Source: Nissolia schottii
Lineage: Eukaryota; Streptophyta; Magnoliopsida; Fabales; Fabaceae
DNA length: 64,000 nucleotides
Direction: 5' to 3'
Assembly: GCA_003254905.1 (NCBI GenBank)
Contig: QANU01098975.1
Location: 403,194 to 467,193 of the forward strand
Below the pieces are notes generated by a model that was not told the DNA's origin, made no database searches, and saw nothing but the letters and a program-made list of their open reading frames with translations. Of this stretch, positions 23,879 through 36,971 are shown in pieces; within the stretch, counting starts at the first letter, position 1; each line of letters begins with the position of its first letter. Made by a program: the position numbers and the translations under genes.

Positions 23879-26800
23879 TTACGTTCTTTTGATAGCTCTG
23901 ACCCTGACACCGTGCTTGAAGTTGAGAACTAAGCCATAGTCGATTTCTATGGGGTTTTCCATAGTTGGTGAATGCCGAAACACGTAGTTCCTGTATAGAT
24001 GAACCAGAGCAAGCTTGAGCTCTTGAAGAGAATACTTCTGACCAACGCAAGTGCGTGGACCGATTCCAAATGGTTGAAAAGCATACGGATGCCTTCGTTT
24101 CATTTCTTCACAATTGGGATCGAACCTCTCTGGTTTGAACTTTTCTGGCTCTGAAAAATTTCTTGGATCTTTTGCTATTGCTCCAATCGCTAACCACACC
24201 CAAGTTCCCTGCTTATAGAAAAACTAGATCAGTGAGTTCAGATGGGAATGAATCCCTCTCATGTATATTTTTCTCATGACGTTATTATCTATGATCTCTT
24301 ACCTTTAAAATCAATGGTAAGAGATCATATATAACAAGATCATGTGACAAACTAACATGAGATGATCAATTCCCGAGTATGGACACTAGTAAAAGCCCTT
24401 CTTTAAGAAGAATATTGTAACAAAACAGAAAGTAACACTCTTAGTTTATGATCATTCAAGAAAGTACAAGGATATGTGTTACCTTTGGAAGAAAGTAACC
24501 TCCTATCTCTACATCACTTGATGTTTCTCTTGCAACTAATGGGGAGGCAAAGTAAAACCTCATTGCCTCTTTAACCACCTGCAATTCATTGAATAAATCA
24601 AGCACACATAACATAAGCATAATAACATATCTAATTAGCTTGGCCCTTGCAACCTCAAACTTGATTGATCTTTTTTTTTTTCCCCAAACTCACCTGTCCA
24701 AGATAAGGAAATTTGTCTTGAAGATCTTGAGAAGTTGGTATCTGGTCTTTCGGACCAAAAGCATCAATCTCTTGGAGCAATTTCTTCTCGACTTTTGGGT
24801 GTCCAGCAACCAAATAGACAACTGAAGACATGGTAAAGGAGGTGGTAGTTGAACCAGCAAGCAGTTGCTCATAAGTAAGAGCACTGACGTAATCAGATGT
24901 GAAGACCTTTTCTGATATGGTCTTCGATTCCCTGGCATTTAGTACTAGTGACAACAAATCCTTTGAAGTTCTAACCTTGTCTTCCATTCTCTTCTTAACA
25001 ATCTTATCAAGACGGCTGCTAAGTTTGTGATTACTGCACTCGATTTTCCAGTCCATGGTGCCTGGTATCCTCTTCAGAACCTGCTTAAACGGCTCCTGTA
25101 GTACCGGAACAAGTAGACCAACTATGATGGACAAGGAACCTGACAAGTCCATCTTAAGGTTGGTAGTGTTGTAGATATGTTGATTGATGAATTCCGATAC
25201 TCCATCATCCCCTGCATTTTTTATTGAATCATCAGAAGCTGAGTGAGGCTTAGAGAGGCCAAAGTTGACACCGAAGGCTGTCTGTCCAACCACATCGGTT
25301 GCTATTTGGAGAGATAGTTTGGAGAAGTTGATCTCTTCTTGGGATTCAAGATTTTGGGTAGCAGATTCTATGAATGACTGCATTGTTGGCAGTAAACTGG
25401 ATATGTATGATGGCTGGAAAAATGACAATATGGTGTTTCTCATGGCAGACCATTGTGTGCCTCTGCATACCAAATATTTAAAACCATTAGACAATTAGCT
25501 CGTTTGTGTCACCAATTTTGTCGGTTTTTTTACTTTTCCGTGGGTTTGGAAAATAAATTTTTTTAAAATGTGGATTGTTCAAATTAATTACAGATATATG
25601 GAATTTTGGGGTTGAAATCGGTCCAGGGAGTGTCGATTTCAGTCCCTCGAGTTTTTTTTTTAATTTTTTTTAAAAAGGGGCTGAAATCGGATGAACAGTA
25701 TATTTTTTTTTTCAAAAAAAAGGGACTGAAATCGGATGAACAGTACCCCGATTTCATCCCCAGGAAATTTTTTTTTTTAAAAAAAAGGGATGAAATCGGA
25801 TGAACAGTACCCGAGTTCAACCCCGTCGACCATACATTCGTAATTTCCTACATTGCCCCATATATCCGGATTTTAACTCATTTAAACCCATGTAAATGTA
25901 TTTTCCCCAATTTTGTCCTCCAAAAAGATAAATATAGTGGCATTTTAGATGTTTAAGGAACTTTGTGATGACAATTATATTTGGAGGACTGATGCGGCAA
26001 AGCGTTCATTTTGAGTTTTTTACTGTATTACCCCTATCATAGAAATATATTACCGAAATACCCTCGTCTGAAAACTTATTACAGACTACCACGGTTTGAC
26101 TGACGTGGCACGGGGGGTTGGGATTCGCCAACTGTGTTGGCGAATTGCGTACGAAATAATTTTAATTTTTTTTAATTTGTTTAATTAAAATGTAAGTAAA
26201 TATTCATATATGTGTTATGTTAGCACATGGTGGACGGAGAATTCAATACATGCGAAAATCATGAGTTCCTAGGTAAGCTACAAAAATCTAAAAAATATTT
26301 TTGCAAAAAGACCGGGACACTATTTATCGTGGCGAGCGGGGGGAGAATCCATCGTTTTGCACTTTGAAGAGTCCAACTGGCTTGGACTCATGCGCGCAAG
26401 CCCAACTCCCTTCTCAACTCTTTTTACCAAAACAACAATTACTAAAGGTATATAAACACTTAAAAAGTTTGTGATCTAACTAATGTGAGACTAGAGCTTT
26501 TGAAATACATAAGTTTTGCTCTACTTCTCCCTTAAAATAGGTCAATACTTAGTAGTTATGTCACGACCCAAACATGAGCAAGCTGATAGCTCTACATAGA
26601 GAAATCCTTTTGTTTCCTGGACCACAACTGAAGAAAATTCTATATAATGACTTTTAAAGCACCCATTAGAATGAAACATAGTCACAATTTCCATGCAAAT
26701 ATCTCTCAAAAATAGTAATGTTTGCGTGGACAAAAAAGGCCGATTGAAATTGGAATTGGTGAGTTGAGGCTATGTCTTCTGTGCAAAGTTTTCCATGTAG

Positions 26801-29241
26801 AAGCCTATCAAATGCTTCCTGGTATACTAGGAGACCCTAAATCCGAATAAAATGCTAAACCAAAGAACTTTCTGGGTCTGGAAAGCTAATTCTACGAACC
26901 AATGAAATATTTTTTGGATTTTTGTAGCTTATCTAGGAACTCATGATTTTCGTATGTATTGAATTCTCCATCCACTATGTGCTAACATAACACATATGAA
27001 TATTTACTTACATTTTAATTAAACAAATTTTAAAAAAAATTATTTCGTTAGTAATTCGCCAGCACGGTTGGCGAATCCCAACCCCCCATGCCACGTTAGC
27101 CAAACCGTGGTGGTCCTGTAATAAGTTTTTAGACGAGGATATTTCGATAATATGTTTCTATGACAGGGGTAATACAGTAAAAAAAACTCATGTATTTTTG
27201 AAGTACTAAAATAGACTACTTTGTGTAATCTTACTTACTTTAAATCAAAGGGTTAAAAATGACATACCTGGAGAAGAAGATACCCTTTTGGTGAATAGGG
27301 GTAGCAGAAATAGGTGAGGGAACACTTCTGAATGCAATGTCTTTAAATTTTTTAATTCCGACCTCTTTACAAAGCTCTGCATCTGCTATAATTATTAATG
27401 GTTGTCTTCCCATATGAAATCTGCAACATTAACAATGGTAGCAATCTAAACCAGAGAGACAGAAACAAAAACAATTTTATTAACCCCAAAAAGGTTAACT
27501 ATATATGCAGCGCTTACCCTGACAAAGTTATGAGAAACTTAGAATGTACTGCTTGACAAAATTAAAAATGGAATGAACAAGAAAGTAATAAAAAAATTTG
27601 ACATGTTCATGTGAATAATATACAAGGTCACAAGTCAACGATGGTGTTATGAGTCCCTCCTTGAGACAACATTCAGTGTGATACCTAAGTCCTATAATTC
27701 TCTCATCTAATAAACTAGTAATCTTTTGGGTTAAGTTCATTGCATTGGTTTGAGTCACAAGCGGGTTCTCTCACCCAATAAGGTGAGAGGGGTTGCCTCT
27801 AAATTTTATATATGTAATTCCTAATTGCAATTTTGTTAGATAAATAGGGTAATTTCTTTTCATCAGCAAAATGAACCCAAATCGAGTAAAGAAGTACAAT
27901 ATATAAAAATCTGTTTAGATAATATAATTTATGACTTTTTTAAAATAAAAAAAATACTTTTTAAAAGTTAAAACTAATATTTTTAATTTTCGTCATTTTT
28001 TTTGTAAGTATTTATTGGTGCGGTTCCGGTAACTAATTTTTTAATAACTTATAAACACATTTAAGTATAGAACAATTAGTCCACAGATTTAAGAATTTTT
28101 TTGTCATACTTAAAATTTTAAATATACATCTTAATATTATTTTCAAAAAATTATTTTTAATACTAATATAACTTTAAGATTTTCTTATTTAAAGGTTTCG
28201 GATTCAATAATCAAGAACGACAAAACGTGTGTGTTGAAAATCAGTGCAAAGATCTCTTTTGAGAAAGAGGAAAGTGGAGCAAGATTAGTGAGCAAATGCC
28301 AAATAGGACACAAACGGTCAAACCCAGTGTTGATAAATAGAAGCGAGAAGAACATACATTTTATTTATTAATTTTAAATTTATGGATAAAAACACGAAGA
28401 ATCGTGTTGAGCTGAAAGGACCGCGAAGCTTGCACGGGGCCCCTTTCTCATTTGTTTTCTTGTATGGATGGTAACAAGCAATGAATAAACGAGAACCAAT
28501 ATTGGGGCATTTCGAACAATATTGGATTGGGTTGACTTATTTTGGATAATAATCACGTGTCTTTTTCAATTTATACAGTTAACTAGTTGAGAAATACTTG
28601 CACATTCTTATAACGCAGGCCATAAAAATATTTATTAATTATTACTTTCAATTTATAAATATAAAAAAATAAAAAAATGTAAAAAATATGTGACAATAAT
28701 ATTTTTAAAACACACATTAAATATATTTCAAAAACATATACGTATTTCTTCTAGCTAGTTAGGCACTAACCCACCAAACCACTTCCATCACAAGTCAAAC
28801 CCCTTAATTGTTGTCATCATGATTGATTCGGATTAAGATCATCCATTCCGGCCCCAAAAGAAGAAGTTCGAATGAAGGGGAAGAAGAAAATATAACGAAT
28901 CATCAATCAGAGGCAGGTTATGACAAGCACACACACACACCCAAAAAATGGCTACAATTTATACAAATACATGTTAATTAGTAATTAAACAAACTAACAA
29001 ACCTGTAGATTGGGCCATATTGCCTGGCGAGGACTGAGAAGAGATCAGTGCCATGCTTGGCAAGTAAGGGAAGGTGTCCTACAAGAGGCACAGGTGTTGG
29101 GCCTGGAACCTTCTTGACCTTCCAATAGGGCCCATAAAGATAACCCATAAATCCTCCAAGTAAAGCCACCACCGTGCAGAAAATTAATGCCGTTGAAGAA
29201 GAACAAGAAGGGAACAACCATTCCAAATCCATGGACACCAT
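23879..29241 (-). CDS. MAX1: Cytochrome P450 CYP711A (MAX1-type), tandem copy 1, 5 exons
   Basis: CYP711A enzymes oxidise carlactone to carlactonoic acid and related products in strigolactone synthesis, at the endoplasmic reticulum. Exons on the minus strand are 29003-29241, 27268-27420, 24694-25462, 24483-24578 and 23879-24208, all GT-AG and in phase, giving 528 residues. An N-terminal anchor (about residues 16-40) precedes the proline-rich hinge [14 protein letters not shown]. The oxygen-binding helix reads [10 protein letters not shown], the ExxR motif is EAMR at 391-394, PERF is at 445-448, and the haem loop [10 protein letters not shown] places the ligand cysteine at 473. The MAX1 hallmarks [18 protein letters not shown] and [14 protein letters not shown] are present. 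Where Arabidopsis and copy 2 have PN after KFKD(L/I), this copy has AF. Intron 2 (25463-27267) contains a palindrome-rich block and a TIR-bearing transposon. An upstream in-frame TTG is not needed; the ATG used matches copy 2. I see no frame damage. Confidence 0.95.
25540..25900. repeat. Palindrome-rich tandem repeat block in P450 copy 1 intron 2
   Basis: The phrase TGAAATCGGATGAACAGTA occurs three times at about 25681, 25726 and 25790, separated by T-rich and A-rich runs that can pair with each other. The outer parts match as inverted sequence (GGGGTTGAA on the left against TTCAACCCC on the right). No coding capacity. The design recalls the block at 5345-5602. It lies wholly within the intron. 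Confidence 0.65.
26012..27190. mobile_element. Non-autonomous DNA transposon with ~290-bp terminal inverted repeats, in P450 copy 1 intron 2
   Basis: The left arm (26012 to about 26301) and right arm (about 26906-27190) are inverted copies of each other along their full length, starting with TGAGTTTTTT and sharing ACTGTATTACCCCT, the palindromic ATTCGCCAAC...GTTGGCGAAT and GAATTCAATACATG-type blocks. Long arms of this size are typical of Mutator-like elements. The 600-base interior has no open frame with a transposase or a captured gene that I recognise. Flanking bases are T-rich and I cannot read a convincing 9-bp target duplication. Copy 2 of the gene lacks the element, so it inserted after the duplication. 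Confidence 0.8.
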
Positions 29242-29389
29242 TTTTATTTTTTTTCCCTTGGGTAACAAACAGTATGGTATATATGTGTGTAAATGGGGAG
29301 ACGAGATTGGTTATTGAAATAGACAATAAAAAGAAAGAAAGAGGGGTTGTGTGGGGGACTACTCTAGTCTCATTAGTGTCGTCAATTGA

Positions 29390-29434
<45 letters not shown>

Positions 29435-29764
29435 GGTGGGAGTATTTTGAACACTAGAAATTCTCACCATCTCTAGGTGCACGCATCTTCGAAAATATTT
29501 GAGTGTAACACACAATAAAATTAAATGAGTGCGGGCATGAAGATGATGTTATAATTTGTGTCTAACCAAAAAAAATTTATGTGAACACATTACATAATTA
29601 GTTGGGAGTGGATATTCTCAAATAAAAATTTTGTTATATGAAATTAAGTATAATTTTTAATTATTAAAATTTTTATTATTTACATTATGTGTAAGTCTTA
29701 TATTCTTAATTAATAATAAAAAATCACAACTTAAGACAAAAGTTTTATTTTAGATTATCTATTT
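29242..29764 (-). promoter_or_regulatory. Proximal promoter and leader of P450 copy 1
   Basis: The first 150 bases upstream match the leader of copy 2 (39766-39920) in the same orientation. At about 29392-29430 copy 1 then has a pure TA run where copy 2 has a TTATATAAAT motif. The TA run may serve as, or have grown from, the TATA region. Confidence 0.55.
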
Positions 29765-31345
29765 CTTAATTAGGCATTAGGAGGGGAAAATCGGCTTTTG
29801 TCCGTATATGAATGATGATTCGTGGGAATCAGATACCACTGTACCCAATCCATTTCTTTCATTCGTTCTGTTCATATAAACAAACCAAAATATTCAGAAA
29901 AAAAATTATATATATTTTAAAGTATTTTGCTAACATGAGTTCTAAGACCAAGTATTTTTTTATGTTATAAAAGTAAAAATAAAGTCAACTGCATACAAAA
30001 GAAAGTAATAATTTGATATAAAAAAAAGTAGAGTTTAGATATTTTTAATAACAATAAATGGTTTAAAAACTTAAAACTTACTAATTTAATTTTTTTTAAA
30101 AGCAATGTCCTAAGTAAAAACCTTATTTTAAATTATGTTTATCATATATAGGATGGCAAAAGTAATGGAGTATCATGAGTAGTCGTTTTCCGCTGAAAAA
30201 TAAATTTGTGTATCTCTATGGGCTCGTTCGTGCATGTGTTGTAGACTTGTGGGGGGGTATAGTTGCACCTTCACCAGAATCGGGACACCACAACACCCCT
30301 ATGCATCCTATTCTTATACCCATGAGAGACGCATTTGGGGCAGAAGCATTTTATTCATGGAGATTTGAAAGCTGTACATCATCATCAGTGGACATGATGA
30401 TATGATAACTATTAACTTTATCCATCATAGATAATTCAGGTTACATTTTACGATTTTTTTACTTTGGAGAAATTATTACACTCTTGAGAATATATTTAAG
30501 AATTTTTCAATTTTATTTAAAATTTCTTTAAAATCATCTAAGTTTAATAACAAATCATAAACATGAACTTATTTTATCATTACATTAATAAAATAAAATA
30601 AAAAATATATTACTATCTGACTCACCTAAACTTTTTTTTAAAGAAAAAAAAAGGAAAGACTATAACTATAATTATCCTTAGCCTAATTAAAAACAACACG
30701 GATAGTGGAGATTCAGCGTGAATCCTCTTCTTCTACTTTGGTCATGTTGATTAACATTTGATGCTTTGTGTTTGCTAAGGAATCAAATATTGGCTCCGTG
30801 AATATTACTTCAAAGCCAAATCACAACTACAATCATCAGATTAATTACTTAATTATTTATTATTTTTTCCCCCTCGATCAACTAACCTCACCTCATTTCT
30901 TGTCCACTAGTATTAAAATGATTGATTTTTTAAACCAAAAGATGTGAGCTTCCTGTTATTATATGTGTAACTCCATCTGTAAACATCAAATCATAGATGA
31001 TAGAGAAGTTTAAAAAAATAAATAAATACTGGATTAATAGCATCTTGCTACCTTCTACCTTTTTATATTAAAAAAGATGCTAAACATTACGACAACAATT
31101 TACACAAGAGTGTATGATAAGAAATCAAACAGTAACTTTAACAATTTAAACAAATGAAAAAAATAAAATTAACAGTGTGGTGGTTTTCGTACATAGATCG
31201 AGCAGGACTTTGTCTAGCCAAACATCATTTTTGTTTACTATATAATATGACGTTTTCTTAAAACCGCTCAATAGAAAGAAAATTTGTTGAACACAAATGA
31301 TTATATCATTAAATTTGGCTGATAACTAACCCTGATGGAATTGAA
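29765..31345. repeat. Upstream block of P450 copy 1 that is found inverted next to copy 2
   Basis: Successive phrases here match the reverse complement of 40200-41236 in the same order: GATGATTCGTGGGAATCAGATACC (about 29812), TTCGTGCATG (about 30227), TGTGGGGG (about 30248), TATGCATCCTATTCTTAT (about 30300), CTTCTACTTTGGTCATGTTGAT (about 30730), CTCACCTCATTTCTTGTCCA (about 30888) and GCCAAACATCATTTTTGTTTA (about 31216). No gene is present; the open frame at 30175-30405 is part of this noncoding block. Confidence 0.85.
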
Positions 31346-33430
31346 AGAATGGAATTTAGACCGAAATTTAGTAATTCAATAGTATCTCCCTCAATCTTAT
31401 ACTAAAGAATAAATTAAAATGATTATATTAAATTTTTTGCTAAAAAAAAATATAATGTGCCTAATTTAAAAATATATTTATTTTAATAAAAATAAAACAG
31501 CTTAGGACTCACACGGTGTACATTGCTTTCGTGGAATTTCGTGTAGATATATTTCAAGCTGTTACTTTTTTCATATAAAATAAATAAATAAATATATATG
31601 CAAATATTTAAATTTTAAAAATACAATAAAAATTAAGAAATATTTAAAAATAATCATATTTAAAAAATTAGTTATATTTATTTTAAAAATTTTATTTTTT
31701 ATTTTTAAAATCTTTGAATATGGAATTATATATCATGAGTAGTATTTATAATAATTATTAAAGACAAAAAGAATAATTCTTTAATCAATCAACCATATCA
31801 TATTGCTAGTGAATCAAAGCATGAAACCTTCGGCGATCGATGGCTATAACCTAAAATCTAAGTACTTCCTGAATCAAACTTATCAATAATTCTATGTAAG
31901 AATCTCTATATAATTCGACATAAGAATTGAAGAATAGCATTCTTTTGCGTCCTCACCCAGAGTCTCTCTCTCAATGGCCATTGCATTGATGATTCTTTTT
32001 CGATAACAACTGCAAAAAATGGTTTCTTAGCTATGGATATCGTCATTCAACAATGTGCGCCATTTGCATATAATAGTATTTTATTTCTTTCGTTACTTAC
32101 ATGAATCGATTATGACTAATTATTTAGAAAATGACATGAACGGGGCCAAGTTTTTCCCCTTCTCCCCAAACTCCATTATATAAAGATCTATGATTTGATA
32201 TAATGGATGATTTCCTTATTTTCTTTCTTAAATCTTGCTTTAATTCTCATAAAATATAGGTGCCGCCAAAATAAATCTTCGAAGTTTAATTATTAACATC
32301 GTATAAGTCTTTTAAAAATCAAAATTAGTTAACCACCAACAAAAAGGATTGTCACAAAAATTATTCTTTTATATACAAATTAAATAAATCTTATCTCACT
32401 AAATGCGGTTAATTACGTGAATTAGACAACGTCATAATTTTCTAATATCATCATAGATCATATGTCAACAAAGCTCAGTATAATTAATAGATAATTGAAT
32501 TTTTTAAGTATTTAGTAAAATGTTCAATTTTTTACTTGAAAGAGATTAGTTACTGTCAGCAATGGATACCTCGCGAATTAAAAAAATAAATAAAATCACA
32601 GGTCATATATACTAATATTCAAATCATTAATGTCTATATTTATTGGTAAATTTTGTTTGCAAAACATCCTTGATATATGTTGTTTACCTCTCGTTAATGA
32701 TTACAGGGGAGATGCTTTATTTCTAACGTTTATCACGTGAGCGACTTTAAATTTGATTTCACGATTAATAGTATAAAGTTTACACCACTAAATGATTGAG
32801 AATTAGGATGCGACTCTCATTTTCTTATTATAATTATCTCATTATGATTAATAGATAAAGTTTATTTTTTGACTTGCATAAAGCTTATTACCTTTCCGTG
32901 GTTTCTTTATGTATTTCCGTGGGCGCAAGGAGAAAAAAACATTTACATGTTAATAAAGTATATTTAATATATGTTTTATGAATATTATTAAACATTAATT
33001 TAGATTTATTGTGTTTAAAAAATATATATAAAATTAAAATTTAGTTGTAAATAATGTTCATAGAATGCAAGTTTAACATGTTGTATGAATATGAAAAAAT
33101 TTTAATGGGTATTTATAGTTTTTGATTTTTTTCAAAAGTATTTTTCTACTTATACAAATGGGGTTGACGACGGAATCCAATGAGCCAAGGCTAAGTCATT
33201 TAACCCAAATATTCGAACCATGATTTTGTCAACCTGAGGCCCAAATGAATATATAATATCAAATTCAAGTCTCCAAAAAAGGCTCTGGCTCTAATATCTG
33301 GACAAAAGAAATGTTCCCAATTATACAGAATTGATTCATCTTTTTTAATGAAGTAATTAAATTATAGTAATTTTTTTGGGTCAAAATATTCATATTATTT
33401 TAACATAATTGAGCATATTGGCACTTTGTT
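31346..33430. repeat. Far-upstream part of the duplicated unit, direct match to 41411-42410
   Basis: Beyond the inverted block the match to copy 2 returns to direct orientation. For example AAGTACTTCCTGAATCAAACTT (31859) matches about 42005; ACCATGATTTTGTCAACCTGAGGCCCAA (33218 on) matches about 42188; and TTCATATTATTTTAACATAA near 33390 matches about 42368. The two copies differ by many gaps. No gene is visible. Confidence 0.75.
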
Positions 33431-34329
33431 TATATATATTCTTTTGCCTTATTACCTTAAGGTAAAAGCAAGATATCTAAAATTGTTGATTTTTTTTTTC
33501 TTTTCAGCATTGGAGATCAACTCTGGAGAGATTTTGACTTAAACACAAATTTAACAATATTCTTAAATATATTTAAATAAAAATGAGTTTCACTTACTTT
33601 ATTTAAGTCAGACTCATTTATTTATGGACCCCACCAACTTTTATGTAAACATGTTTAAGGTTGTTAAACTCAGAAGTTTAGATAAACTCGTAGAACATAT
33701 GTAAACTCGAATCTTAAATTTGTAAAAGTATTTTTATTTTAAAATAAAAACAAAATATATTTATAATAAATTAATATAATATCATAAACTTATGGTAAAA
33801 CAAATATAAGAAAAAAAAATTTCATTTTCAACATCATAATGAGGCTAATACAAGTTAGAAACCACAAAAATTAAATTAAATTTGCATAAAAAAATAGTAA
33901 CATATCAACACTTCTGTTATAAAATATTATTAATGTGGATGTTCATATCCTACTTTGGTTGATATCTAATGAGATAGATATATCTTGATATGATATAATA
34001 TTTTGTATCTCGACATTTGGGTGCTCATTGTGTAAGACACCATTGAGATTATTAATAAATAAAGCCCCCTCTATTGTTTCTCTTTTCCATCTCTACTACT
34101 CTTCCTATTATTTCATAACTTCATAATATTATGAATCAACGCAGCATAAGTTAAGAAGTAAAGATCCTTCTTCAGAAATTTCTAATTAAGATTAATCTTT
34201 GAAAAACATTATATTTTGAGGCATAAAAGACTAAATTTTGATTAAAATAATGAACTTGCAAATTGTTGATTCAATTTGTAAAATTAAAATGTGATGACAA
34301 ACATGATATAAACCATTTAATGTGTGTGT
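33431..34329. other. AT-rich DNA between the two duplicated units, no gene found
   Basis: I see no reading frame or named repeat in this stretch. Confidence 0.4.
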
Positions 34330-34723
34330 TAGTGTTTCAGGATTAACATTATTTCAGATCTAGAATTTGTTTAGAAACTAACTCAGCCTCTAAGTTTGGT
34401 GATTGATGCAAGTGGACAAAAATAAAAGGGGCAACTGAAGCCTATATATTATGGTCCAACAAGGAGTCCATGAAGCTCAAATATACCAGGCCCATATCTC
34501 TTTTCAATTAAAGAAAGAATATGGAAGACAAAGTTAGGCCAATGCATGGAGAAGTAAAAGGTGTCAGGATATTAAAGAAATCAAAGGGAAAATTATTATT
34601 CAAAGAAAGAATAGAAATATATATGCTGCTGAATTTCTAAAGCTTTAAAAGAAAAGGAGGAGTCAACATTTTTTTAAGAAAGATAAGTCAAAGAGAGAGC
34701 ATGGAAGAACAAAAAAAAAATTA

Positions 34724-34776
<53 letters not shown>

Positions 34777-36440
34777 GTATGTATGCGCGCGCGCGTCTCT
34801 GACGAAGGATGAGCAGCATATGCTCATAAAGCTGAGGATTTCTCTAAGGAAAATAAAGAAATGTGCTTCAATGATATATATGTGAATGTGTGTTGTCAAC
34901 ATATTGAGAAGAAAGAGAAAGGATGGAAAGAAGATATATATATACACATATATATGTGTGTGTATATTTTGGCGTCTGACACCGTAAAGAAAGGAAAGAA
35001 ATAAATCGAGATGGAAACACAATGAAGGAAGCCATCAACCTTTGGAAATTAATAAATAAAAGATGAGCAGCCCATCGAATTGAAAGATAAGGGAAACTGA
35101 ATCCTTATTTTGAGGTATGAAAAATGGACAGCTCAAGTCTTTAAGCCCAAAAGTGTAGTGGTTCATTGGGTTCAACAAAAAAATTAGTTTTTGAAGAGGA
35201 AAGAAATTCAGCAGCTGAAAACGGAAAAGCAAGGAAGCATAGGGTGCTGTATTTAGAGAAATCAAAGAGCAAAGATGATGTAACAAATGGATGGGAGCAT
35301 AGGAAAGAGTCCCTGACACACTGACAAAGAAAAAGCATTGGTATGGGAAGCATTAATCTTCTAACCAAATGAAAACAAAAGAAAGGAAACAGAATTAGCA
35401 AAATTTCTGAAGCAAAGGACGAAGCAATTGGAAAATGGAAAGAGAGAAGGAAGATGTATGGCGGCGTCAGTACTTCGTTGAAAGAAAAAGAAAGCTATGC
35501 GGCTAGGAAGCATTGAAAATATGGAAGCAGCATAAAACAAAAGAAGAATAAAATTTGAAATGAAGATGGGAAGGGCAATTAAAATTTGAAATGAAGGAAC
35601 AAGGCATCAGGCAGCGGAAGCATTTGGTAACGAGTAGAAATATACATATAAATATTTCTGCTGCTACCTCAGAGAAGGAAAACTGAAAATCCAAAAGGAT
35701 ACGCAGCTGTCAACCTTTTAAAAATAATAAAGCGGATGAAAATAAAATTCTTGGAAAGAGAAAAAAAAACGTGTTGCAACAAAGTGCAGGATTAATGAAA
35801 ACAAAGTGTTGCAACGTTTTGTTTTTTTTTTTTCTACCAAAAAAAAATGAAAATAAAATTCGTGGAAAGAGAAAAAACGTGTTGCAGCAAAAGGCGTAAG
35901 AAAAAAAAAAGGAAAAAGGTACAAAGGAAATTTTACACCATGGATAAAAGGATTTTTTCTGGTACAAAAGAATACGTACGAACCAATGGGAGGCTGACAG
36001 CTCACCTATGTCTACAAACATTTTGAAATTCAAATTGCAACGGTCAGAATTTTCAGATTATAAAAAGGGAGTGATGTGACATATCAGAGTAGAAAAAGAA
36101 GAGTAAAGAAAACTATTATTTTATTCTTTTTTTCCTCTTAAGTTCTGCCACTCTGATATCTCTTATATAATCTTCTATTCAGATATACTTCTTTGTGAGA
36201 GAAGCTTGGTTTGTTAATCTTTGAGAGATGCAGTTTTTGTGTGAGAAAACCCATATTTGTTATTGAGAGTTTTTGAATATTTGTAAAGATCCTTTGAGAG
36301 TTTAGTTTTGAAATTGATGTTTGTATTGGAAAGTTTTTGAAAGAAAAGTTATTTGAGTGTTTGAAGAACTAGACGTAGATTCCTAACTCTTAGGAATTGA
36401 ACCAATATAAATTCTGGATGTGATTGTCTATTCCATTCAC
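34330..36440. mobile_element. Purine-rich noncoding block, possible long solo LTR
   Basis: The block is unlike its surroundings: strongly A/G-rich on the plus strand, with repeated GGAAGCAT and AAGGAAG words and no coding frame. It contains an internal direct repeat (AATAAAATTCNTGGAAAGAGAAAAA plus ACGTGTTGCA) at about 35741-35780 and 35848-35890. Near its right end a TATA-like TTATAAAAAGG (36058) is followed by a T-rich leader-like stretch, the order seen in retrotransposon LTRs. I could not find matching target duplications or a second copy, so solo LTR is only an inference. It lies in the spacer between the duplicated P450 units. A compound TA/TATG/CG microsatellite sits at 34724-34796. Confidence 0.35.
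34724..34796. repeat. Compound microsatellite (TA, TATG, CG)
   Basis: A TA run passes into five TATG units and then a short CG run. It is pure enough to be length-variable. Confidence 0.9.
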
Positions 36441-36971
36441 TGTTTACATTTTCCTTCTTTCAAACGAAATTCTGTTTTTTGTTTAAGAGAAAGAACATTA
36501 AATTTTGTCTCCTAGAATAGAAGGAGATATCTGTAAAAAATTTAAGAGATAACTTTTCCAAAAAGAATTTGATTTTTTCAAAAAGAATATGGTTAGATTC
36601 AACCTCATTCTCTAAGCCACATAAAACCATCACAAATTTATTCCAAGTTTACTTAAGTCTATATAAGGTTAATTGAGTTTATTCATATCTGAGTTTATAA
36701 GTAAGTTAACTCGATTTTAAAACAAACTGACCGGAGTTTAAAAGCTAATTTAAAACGTTGATAACGATGATAATACCTATTTATAATTTGATTATGAACA
36801 CAAAGTAATGAAGGGCAGATATTTATAACTTGTTTCTCATGTTGCATTATCATTGTTTTAATTTACGGAAATGAATCACTGCAAGTGAGATTATTATCAT
36901 TGAGGTCAAATGTGATTTAGTCGATCCTCAATTATCTCCTGTACCTCCTCTGCCTCACGATAACGGTGTAC
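36441..36971. other. 3' flank of P450 copy 2
   Basis: AT-rich sequence without a gene. From about 36808 it matches the 3' flank of copy 1 directly, so it lies within the duplicated unit. Confidence 0.5.

Noticed and set aside
26003-27199. A 9-base target duplication for the long-arm element
   Set aside because: The flanks (CGTTCATTT and TGTATTTTT) agree at only about five of nine positions and are T-rich, so no duplication can be claimed.
34663-36033. Several minus-strand frames of 85-119 residues
   Set aside because: They are the pyrimidine-rich complement of a purine-rich noncoding block and read as phenylalanine- and leucine-rich low complexity.
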